A DNA stretch of 64,000 nucleotides from Methanoculleus sp. UBA430 (GTDB lineage Archaea > Halobacteriota > Methanomicrobia > Methanomicrobiales > Methanoculleaceae): contig NZ_DAXW01000009.1 in the NCBI RefSeq assembly GCF_002506585.1, positions 136,346 to 200,345 of the forward strand, in the 5' to 3' direction. The position numbers and the translations under genes were made by a program. Position 1 is the stretch's first letter. Every line of letters starts with the position of its first letter. The notes under the pieces are model-generated. The model was not told the DNA's origin, did not search any database, and worked only from the letters and a program-made list of their open reading frames with translations. This document shows, piece after piece, positions 57,655-64,000 of the stretch.

Positions 57655-60630
57655 ATGAACGACGGAGAAACGGACAATTCACAGAAAAAAGAGGATACGC
57701 GTGGCGAAACTGCCACGGTGCCGGCCCCCGGGGCTCCCCGCGCCATCGTCGGGATAGGAGCATCCGCTGGCGGGCTTGAGGCACTCGAAGAGTTCTTCAC
57801 GCATATGCCGGCGGATACCGGGATGGCATTCGTGCTGGTCACGCACATGGATCCGAGCCATAAAGGCATGCTCCCGGAACTCATCCAGCGGGTGACGGCG
57901 ATGCCGGTGACGTGGGCCGAGGACGGCACGGCAGTCAGGCCGAACGCCGTCTACGTCAAACCGGCGAACGCCGACCTCTCTATCCTGCACGGCACCCTCG
58001 CCCTCCTGGAGCCGGTGGCGACACGGACGAGCCGGACGCCCATCGACCTCTTCTTCCGGCATCTCGCCGAAGACCAGGACGGCAAAGCAGTCGGCATCGT
58101 TCTCTCCGGGATGGGTCAGGACGGAACCCAGGGGATCCGGGCCATCAAAGAGCGAACGGGGACGGTGCTGGTACAGGAGCCCTCCTCCGCGCCGTACGGG
58201 AGCATGCCGGAGAACGCCATTGCCACCGGGCTTGCCGACTACGTCGCTCCGGCAACCGAGCTTCCGCACCTGCTCCTGACCTACATCCGCTCTGCAGATA
58301 CCATCGCCCGGGAACCGGCAGTCCCGACGGAAACGGCAGTAAGCGGGCTGCAGAAGATCTTCATCCTCATCCGAACCCGGACCGGCCAGGACTTCTCGAT
58401 GTACAAGCAGAGCACGATCCGGCGCCGTATCGAACGCCGGATGGGGCTGCACCAGCTGACCCGGATCGAGGATTACGCCCGCTATCTCCAGGAGAACCCA
58501 CAGGAGATTGATATCCTGGCAAAGGAACTGCTCATCGGCGTGACCCGGTTCTTCCGCGACCCCGAAGCATGGGGGGTCCTGCAGGAGAAGGCGATCCACG
58601 AGCTCGTCCGCAGCGCCCCGGAGCGGAGCGTGATCCGGGTCTGGGTTGCGGGGTGCTCCACCGGGGAGGAGGCCTACACCATGGCGATCGTGCTCCGGGA
58701 GTGCCTGGGCAACCTGAACCGCTACGGAGAGATCCGCTACCAGATCTTCGCAACCGATCTTGACCCGGAGGCTATCGAGGTTGCCCGGCAAGGCCGGTAC
58801 GTCGCCTCCATCGCAGCAGATGTCTCATCGGAACGCCTGGAACGCTACTTTGTCAAAGAAGACGAGCACTACCGGATCCGCCAGGAGATCCGTGAGACTA
58901 TCGTCTTCGCCCGGCAGAACCTCATCACATCTCCCCCGTTCATCCACCTCGACATCCTCTGCTGCCGAAACCTGCTCATCTACCTCTCCGGGGAACTGCA
59001 GGAGAAGCTCATCCCCGTCTTCCACTACACGCTCAAACCCGGCGGGGTGCTCTTCCTCGGACCGGCAGAGACGATCGGCGGCTACGGCGAGCTCTTCAAG
59101 ACCATCGACGGCAGGCAGAAGATCTTCCGGCGCCGGGAGGCGTCCGCCCCTCTCATCGACCGGATCGATATTCCCATCTCCTTCACCCCGCAACCGACCG
59201 GCACCCCCGGCACCCGGAGACGCCCCACCCCTGTCGACGAGATCGCACCACGGGCGCTGCTCGATCGGTTTGCCCCGCCTGCGGTGATCGTCAACGAGAA
59301 CGGGGACATCCTGTACATCCACAGCAAGACAGGGAAGTACCTGGAGCCCTCCCCGGGCAGGGCAAACCTGAACATCCACGCAATGGTCCGGGAAGGACTT
59401 AGCTACCCGCTGATTGCGGCTCTCCGCTCCGCGCGGCAGGAGAAGAAAGGGATCGTAACAGAACCTGTCTCCGTGAAGACCAACGGCGATGTTCAGGAGA
59501 TCCGCCTGACCGTCGCACCAATCGAGCGGCCTTCCGGAGCGGAAGACCTCTTCCTGATCGCCTTTGAGGATATCGTGGAGACGGAGACGAATCGGGTCCG
59601 TGAGGCGCCGGGGGAGGTGCGGGACGATGCCCGGTGCGCCGAACTCGAGCGGAACCTCGCCGAAGCCAGGGCACACCTCCAGAGCACCATCGAAGAGATG
59701 CAGGCCTCGCAGGAGGAGGAGAAATCGATGAACGAGGAGCTCCAGTCGATGAACGAAGAGCTCCAGTCGACGAACGAGGAGCTGACCACCTCCAAAGAGG
59801 AACTCCAGTCGCTCAACGAGGAGCTCCTCACGGTGAACACCGAACTCCAGACCAAGATCGACGAGCTCTCCATGACGACCGACGACCTGCAGAACCTCCT
59901 CCGGGGCACCGGGATTCCTATGCTCTTCCTGGATAACAATCTCCGGGTGCGCCGGTTCACCAGGGCCGTCACGGAGATCATCAACCTGCGATCGACCGAC
60001 TTCGACCGGCCGGTCACCGATCTCGCCGTCGGCCTCCGGGGCGAGCCGCTCGTCGAGGATGTCAGGGAGGTGCTCGATACCCTGCTGCCCCTGGAAAAGC
60101 AGGTGCAGACGACGGTCGGGCGGTGGTTCCAGATGCGGATCCTGCCCTACCGGACGGCGACCAACCAGATCGACGGGGTGGTCATCACGTTCGTTGAGAT
60201 CACGCAGATCAAAAACCTCGAGCAGTCGCTCAGAAACGCCCGCACCTATGCGGAAAACATCATCGCGACGATCTGGGAGCCGCTTGTCGTCCTCGACCCC
60301 GATCTCCGGGTCGTCTCAGCGAACCGGTCCTTCTACCAGATGTTCCGGGCCACGCCCGGCGAGACCGAAGGGGAACTCCTCTACACGCTGGGGAACGGAC
60401 AGTGGGATATCCCCGACCTGCGCCGGCTGCTCGAGGAGATCCTCCCGGAGAAGGTGCAATTTGAAGGGTTCGAAATGAATCACGACTTCCCGGAGATCGG
60501 GCAGAAGAGGATGCTCCTCAACGCACGGCGGATCGCTTCCGAAACAGGACCCGACCTGATCCTGCTCGCCATCGAGGACGTCACCGATCGGTTGAGACCA
60601 GAGAACTGCGGTGAGACCACCGCAGAATAA
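57655..60630 (+). CDS. CheB-CheR-PAS fusion signalling protein
   Basis: A 991-residue multidomain protein. A CheB methylesterase domain (active Ser in GIGASAGGLEA, about 37; LSGMGQDGTQG) has no receiver in front of it. A CheR methyltransferase follows (RTGQDFSMYKQSTIRRRI, WVAGCSTGEEAYTMA, RNLLIYLS), then a PAS-like segment, a heptad coiled coil rich in NEELQS repeats (about 680-740) and two PAS domains. Such fusions usually signal in cyclic-nucleotide or two-component networks, not chemotaxis. ATG 57655 has GAGGAG 7 bases upstream. The downstream histidine kinase starts within or just after its end. Confidence 0.92.
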   Translation: MNDGETDNSQKKEDTRGETATVPAPGAPRAIVGIGASAGGLEALEEFFTHMPADTGMAFVLVTHMDPSHKGMLPELIQRVTAMPVTWAEDGTAVRPNAVYVKPANADLSILHGTLALLEPVATRTSRTPIDLFFRHLAEDQDGKAVGIVLSGMGQDGTQGIRAIKERTGTVLVQEPSSAPYGSMPENAIATGLADYVAPATELPHLLLTYIRSADTIAREPAVPTETAVSGLQKIFILIRTRTGQDFSMYKQSTIRRRIERRMGLHQLTRIEDYARYLQENPQEIDILAKELLIGVTRFFRDPEAWGVLQEKAIHELVRSAPERSVIRVWVAGCSTGEEAYTMAIVLRECLGNLNRYGEIRYQIFATDLDPEAIEVARQGRYVASIAADVSSERLERYFVKEDEHYRIRQEIRETIVFARQNLITSPPFIHLDILCCRNLLIYLSGELQEKLIPVFHYTLKPGGVLFLGPAETIGGYGELFKTIDGRQKIFRRREASAPLIDRIDIPISFTPQPTGTPGTRRRPTPVDEIAPRALLDRFAPPAVIVNENGDILYIHSKTGKYLEPSPGRANLNIHAMVREGLSYPLIAALRSARQEKKGIVTEPVSVKTNGDVQEIRLTVAPIERPSGAEDLFLIAFEDIVETETNRVREAPGEVRDDARCAELERNLAEARAHLQSTIEEMQASQEEEKSMNEELQSMNEELQSTNEELTTSKEELQSLNEELLTVNTELQTKIDELSMTTDDLQNLLRGTGIPMLFLDNNLRVRRFTRAVTEIINLRSTDFDRPVTDLAVGLRGEPLVEDVREVLDTLLPLEKQVQTTVGRWFQMRILPYRTATNQIDGVVITFVEITQIKNLEQSLRNARTYAENIIATIWEPLVVLDPDLRVVSANRSFYQMFRATPGETEGELLYTLGNGQWDIPDLRRLLEEILPEKVQFEGFEMNHDFPEIGQKRMLLNARRIASETGPDLILLAIEDVTDRLRPENCGETTAE

Positions 60631-60643
60631 CGGTACCAGTATC

Positions 60644-61894
60644 ATGCAGGATCCTGACCGGGACCCGGATCTTCGGCAACGCGCCGAGGATGAAGCGCAG
60701 AAGAGAGGACACGCCGCTCACCTTCCAGAGCAGGACCTGCGGAGACTCTGTCACGATCTCGAGGTGCACCAGGTCGAGCTCGAACTCCAGAACGAGGCGT
60801 TACGGGAGCTGCAGTACAACCTGCAGATCTCCGAAGAGAAGTACCGCGACCTCTACGACTTTGCCCCTATCGGCTACATTACCCTGGATGCGGACGGCCG
60901 GATCCATGAAGCAAACCTGATGGCCGCTTCAATGCTCGGGGAGCCCCGGGCGTCCCTCACGAACCAGCGATTCCAGTACTTCCTGGAACGGGAGAGTATC
61001 CGGGACTTTATCATCTTCCGTGACCGTGTGCTCGCGACCGAGGGGAAAGAGACGATCGTGGTGCGGCTCAGGGCGACGCGGGAACATGAGTCCGCCTGGG
61101 TCCTCGTTGAGGGGAAGGTCAGCGAGGGGCAGACGCTCCGGGCCGCTCTTATCGATATTACCGGGCGAAAACAGGCGGAAGAAGCGCTTATGCGCCGGAC
61201 CGACGACCTCATCCGGCTCAACGCTGAGGTCGAAGCGGCACGCAACGAGGCGCACCTCTACCTCGACATCATGACCCACGATGTCCGGAACGCGAACAAC
61301 GTCTCGAGCATGTATGCAGACCTCCTGATCGACCTTGCAGAAGGAGACCTGAAGGCGTATGCGGTGAAGCTGCATGAGAGTATCGAGCGGAGCAACGAGA
61401 TCCTCAAGAACGTCGCCACTATCCGGCGAACTCAGGAAGAATCCGTTCACCTGGCGCCGGTGGACCTTGATGCGGTCATCCGGACCGAGATCGCCACCTT
61501 CCCCCGGGCATCGATCCGCTATGTTGGCCTTCCGGTCGAGGTCCTGGCGGACGGTCTCCTCTCGACCGTCTTCAATAACCTCATCGGCAACGCCGTCAAG
61601 TTCGGCGGCTCCGACGCCGGGATCACCGTACGGGTCGGGGAGCGGGACGGCGAGGTGCTGGTCTCGGTCGAGGATACCGGCCCGGGCATCCCCGACGCAG
61701 TGAAGCGCACCCTCTTCACCCGGTTTGAGAGGGGCATGGCCAGGGGGAAAGGCGAGGGGCTCGGGCTTTTCATCGTCCGGACACTTGTTACACGTTACGG
61801 CGGCACGGTCCGGGTCGAGGATCGGGTGCCGGGCAGACCGGAAGAGGGAGCGGCGTTCCGGTTCACGCTCAGGAAAGCCGGGAACGGTGCGTAG
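60644..61894 (+). CDS. PAS histidine kinase paired with the CheB-CheR fusion
   Basis: A 416-residue soluble kinase: an N-terminal helix (LEVHQVELELQNEALRELQ), a PAS domain (YDFAPIGYITLDADGRIHEAN), a dimerisation region with His in DIMTHDVRNANNVSS, and an HATPase_c domain (NNLIGNAVKFGG, DTGPGIP, GLGLFIVRTLVTRYGG). The LxxxExxxQ-type N terminus is common next to CheB-CheR-PAS proteins. ATG 60644 is given; a GTG at 60611 overlapping the previous gene by 20 bases is also possible. Confidence 0.9.
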   Translation: MQDPDRDPDLRQRAEDEAQKRGHAAHLPEQDLRRLCHDLEVHQVELELQNEALRELQYNLQISEEKYRDLYDFAPIGYITLDADGRIHEANLMAASMLGEPRASLTNQRFQYFLERESIRDFIIFRDRVLATEGKETIVVRLRATREHESAWVLVEGKVSEGQTLRAALIDITGRKQAEEALMRRTDDLIRLNAEVEAARNEAHLYLDIMTHDVRNANNVSSMYADLLIDLAEGDLKAYAVKLHESIERSNEILKNVATIRRTQEESVHLAPVDLDAVIRTEIATFPRASIRYVGLPVEVLADGLLSTVFNNLIGNAVKFGGSDAGITVRVGERDGEVLVSVEDTGPGIPDAVKRTLFTRFERGMARGKGEGLGLFIVRTLVTRYGGTVRVEDRVPGRPEEGAAFRFTLRKAGNGA

Positions 61895-62066
61895 AGCGGG
61901 AGGGGTTGTCGACGAAGAGCACCTCTGCGGTACTCCGATCCGGTCAGGTGGCGGCAGGTGCTCTGATCGTCCGGACGACCACATCACCCGGGTCTTACAA
62001 GGGATGCTCGACTCACTCAACGGTAGTTCAACATTGACTCTCGCCGAAGCACATTTATGTGGACAG

Positions 62067-62087
62067 ATTGTAAATCGTATTTACAAT
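62067..62087 (+). promoter_or_regulatory. Perfect palindrome abutting the DUF4143 ATPase start
   Basis: ATTGTAAAT, spacer CGT, ATTTACAAT: nine paired bases, ending exactly at the base before ATG 62088. A TATA-like acatttatgt lies at 62051-62060, so the palindrome covers the predicted transcription start. It looks like a repressor operator. Confidence 0.65.
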
Positions 62088-63287
62088 ATGTCCAGCCAGG
62101 TGCGGAGAATGATCCAGCGAGAGGCGGAGGAGAAGATCCGGTCGCTCGCCCTCGGGTTTCCGGCAGTGGCCGTGATCGGCCCCCGCCAGTCGGGAAAGAC
62201 GACGCTCGTCAGGTCAGTATTCCCACAATTGCCCTATGTCCTACTGGAAGATCCCGACACCCGGGCCTTTGCCGAAGAGGACCCGCGCAGTTTTCTTGCG
62301 CAGTACGAGAAGACCGGAGCGATCCTCGATGAGGTGCAGAGAGTCCCTGAACTCTTTTCGTACCTCCAGGGCGTCCTTGATATAAACCAGAGGCCGGGGC
62401 AGTTCATCCTCACCGGGTCCCAGAACTTCCTGATGATGGAGAGGATATCCCAGTCGCTCGCCGGTCGGGTCGGGATCGTCAAACTCCTCCCCCTCTCGAT
62501 GAGGGAACTTGCCCGTGCCGGGATTGAGCCCGAACGGTACGAGGACCTCCTCTACGCCGGCCTCTTCCCCCGTCCCTACAGCAGCGGCATTCGCCCGACA
62601 GACTTCTATGCATCGTATATCCAGACCTACCTCGAGCGCGATCTCCGCCTTCTCAAGCAGGTGCAGAACCTCTCGACGTTCCAGACGTTCATGAAGATGT
62701 GTGCCTACCGGTCCGGCCAGGTGGTGAACTACTCGTCCCTCGCGAACGACTGCGGCATCACCCACAACACGGCGAAAGAGTGGTTATCCCTTCTTGAGAC
62801 GTCGCTCGTGATCGCCCTGATCCGGCCCCACCACAAAAACTTCAACAAGCGGCTCGTAAAGATGCCGAAACTTTACTTCACGGACCCCGGCCTTGCCGCA
62901 CACCTGGCCGGGATCCAGAGTGCCGACGACCTCAGTTACCATTCCCTCAAGGGCGGGCTCTTTGAATCGCTCATCATAACGGAGTTCCTGAAGTTCCGGT
63001 TCAACCGGGGCAGAGAGTCCAACCTCTATTTCTGGCGGGACAAACTCGGGCACGAGATCGACTGCATCATCGAGTATGCGGGGTGGGACCCCATCCCGGT
63101 CGAGATCAAGTCGGGCCGAACGGTAAGTTCCGACTTCTTTAAAGAGGTAACCTACTGGAACGGACTCTCCGGTAACACCCCGGATCGGTCGTTCGTGGTC
63201 TACGGAGGCGACCAGTCCCAGCGCCGGGCGGCAGGACGGCTCATCGGCTACCGGGACCTGGAGCCGATCGTCCCGTATCTGGAGTGA
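62088..63287 (+). CDS. DUF4143-type AAA ATPase
   Basis: A 399-residue ATPase of the archaeal AAA/DUF4143 group. Walker A is IGPRQSGKTTLV (about 27-38), Walker B is AILDEVQRVPELF, the sensor segment is FILTGSQNF, and the C-terminal DUF4143 part contains YLERDLRLL, an HTH-like NDCGITHNTAKEWL and a nuclease-like end (DKLGHEIDCIIE, PVEIKSGRTV). The frame is open far upstream, but ATG 62088 is the family start and follows a TATA box and palindrome. These ATPases are patchy and often mobile in archaea; function is unknown. Confidence 0.9.
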   Translation: MSSQVRRMIQREAEEKIRSLALGFPAVAVIGPRQSGKTTLVRSVFPQLPYVLLEDPDTRAFAEEDPRSFLAQYEKTGAILDEVQRVPELFSYLQGVLDINQRPGQFILTGSQNFLMMERISQSLAGRVGIVKLLPLSMRELARAGIEPERYEDLLYAGLFPRPYSSGIRPTDFYASYIQTYLERDLRLLKQVQNLSTFQTFMKMCAYRSGQVVNYSSLANDCGITHNTAKEWLSLLETSLVIALIRPHHKNFNKRLVKMPKLYFTDPGLAAHLAGIQSADDLSYHSLKGGLFESLIITEFLKFRFNRGRESNLYFWRDKLGHEIDCIIEYAGWDPIPVEIKSGRTVSSDFFKEVTYWNGLSGNTPDRSFVVYGGDQSQRRAAGRLIGYRDLEPIVPYLE

Positions 63288-63306
63288 TCGGGGAAGATGG
63301 ATACAC

Positions 63307-64000
63307 GTGAACTACCCCGCCCTTCAGGGCGGGGCTTCCTGCTTCATGGATAATACTTGCGCCACAGAGGTGTGACGTAGAGGTATCGTCTCCACAGCAC
63401 GGGAAATCGAAGATTTCCCTGACAGGGAAATGCTCTGCATTTCCACAGGCTCAAAGGGCTGTTCCATCCCCACGCGGTGAATATTCACCGCAGCATTGTA
63501 GTCTCGATCGGCAACGAACCCGCAGTACGGGCATTCATGGACTCTCTCGGAGAGACTCTTCTTCACGATGCTTCCACAGTTCGCGCACATCTGCGTCGTA
63601 TCACGGGGATCGATCTGAATGAAGTTCGTACCAGCACTTGCAGCTTGTACGAAAGATACGAAAAGAATCGTCCCCACGATGCACTGTGGATACTCCTGCG
63701 GAGTCCGCGAGATTTGCTGTTCTCCTTGAGATACTTGATATTCAGGTCTTCGACACAGATCGTTGCATAGGTGTCAACGTACTGCCGGGAAAGTTTGTGC
63801 AGGAAATCGTTCTTCTGGTTCGTGATATGTTCATAGACCTTCTCCAGTCTGCTTTTCGCCTTTGTCCAGTTCCGCGAGAACCGTTGCTTTCGGGCAATGC
63901 TCTGCTGGATCTTCTTGATTCGGTCAAGCGAGTGCTCATAGAACCGGGGATTCTCGATCACTGCACCGTCGCTATCGACGGCAAATGCGTTCAGACCGAG
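63307..64000 (-). mobile_element. Second TnpB element, right end and 3' part, window-truncated
   Basis: A reverse-strand copy related to the element at 31.1 kb. The right end (TAGTTCAC at 63307-63314, hairpin 63315-63334) has the loop inverted to TGAA relative to the first copy, which places a stop codon in the loop. The element continues past the right edge of the window. Confidence 0.85.
63324..64000 (-). pseudogene. Frameshifted tnpB (second copy)
   Basis: The C-terminal half of TnpB is readable in two frames: the first ends FFSYLSYKLQVL, and the second resumes AASAGTNFIQIDPRD. Comparison with the first copy shows one base missing near 63641-63645 (AAGGCTGAAAGTGC versus AAGCTGCAAGTGC). 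The Glu motif CVEDLNIKYL, zinc ribbon CANCGS/CPYCG and final DRDYNAAVNI are intact on either side. The N-terminal part lies outside the window. The tail differs from copy 1 by an insertion after the EQPFEPVE segment. Confidence 0.85.

Overview
The window is a chromosomal segment of a methanogenic euryarchaeon, most likely an order Methanomicrobiales organism close to Methanoculleus. The evidence is an Mmp10 methyl-coenzyme M reductase arginine methyltransferase, an F420-dependent NADP reductase, a digeranylgeranylglyceryl phosphate synthase, an archaeal proteasome, archaeal RNase P proteins, archaeal ribosomal proteins, methanogen-specific DUF2111/DUF2551/DUF116 families, TATA-box promoters with leaderless starts, and high-GC, codon-biased genes. 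The genus is inferred; no rRNA is present. Six tRNA genes are visible (Leu-GAG, Met-CAT, Asp-GTC, Tyr-GTA, Arg-CCT, Glu-CTC); Met and Tyr carry introns after position 37.

Region by region. 0-2 kb: DUF504 and mmp10. 2.5-8.1 kb: a signalling patch with a soluble PAS histidine kinase, a 980-residue HEAT-repeat protein, a stand-alone receiver and a decayed PAS sensor. 8.6-15.9 kb: a biotin island with pyruvate carboxylase (pycB-pycA), a BioY-EcfA-EcfA'-EcfT biotin importer, birA and a probable BirA operator between birA and bioY. 15.9-19 kb: rtcB, archease and small conserved genes. 19.3-28.6 kb: secF-secD, thioredoxin, Fno, an aldolase, a polyprenyl-phosphate-type glycosyltransferase, DUF99, UspA, a pilin-like protein, a radical SAM protein, a PP2C phosphatase and a small HEAT protein. 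29-31 kb: two tRNAs and a LeuA/CimA-family synthase with an abnormal start. 31.1-32.4 kb: an intact IS1341-type TnpB element.

32.4-37.2 kb is the conserved archaeal translation/RNA-processing/proteasome superoperon (L15e, Rpp30, Pop5, PsmA, SBDS, L37Ae, RpoP, Imp4-like Brix, Pcc1, prefoldin beta), but the exosome genes rrp4-rrp41-rrp42 that normally lie between SBDS and L37Ae are absent. 37.3-48.7 kb is compact housekeeping: moaC, nnr, a DHH phosphoesterase, PUA protein, NAC, TrmI, a zinc-knuckle protein, pyrBI, CoaD, gamma-carbonic anhydrase, an orphan HdrA-like flavoprotein, MtnA, DUF116 and a bactofilin-like protein. 48.7-49.6 kb has no gene but an array of mini-hairpins. 49.6-54.3 kb: DGGGP synthase, Trm1, a DRG GTPase and an MFS exporter.

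The last 10 kb looks more accessory: an orphan, N-terminally truncated McrC, a solo TnpB-element right end, a second MFS transporter, a CheB-CheR-PAS fusion with a partner histidine kinase, a DUF4143 ATPase behind a perfect palindrome, and a frameshifted second TnpB copy running off the right edge. No CRISPR array, rRNA or replication origin was seen. The best candidates for a second look are the asymmetric biotin ECF ATPase pair with its BirA operator, the TnpB element family with a solo end that could supply guide RNA in trans, the mini-hairpin array, the exosome-less superoperon and the palindrome-controlled DUF4143 ATPase.
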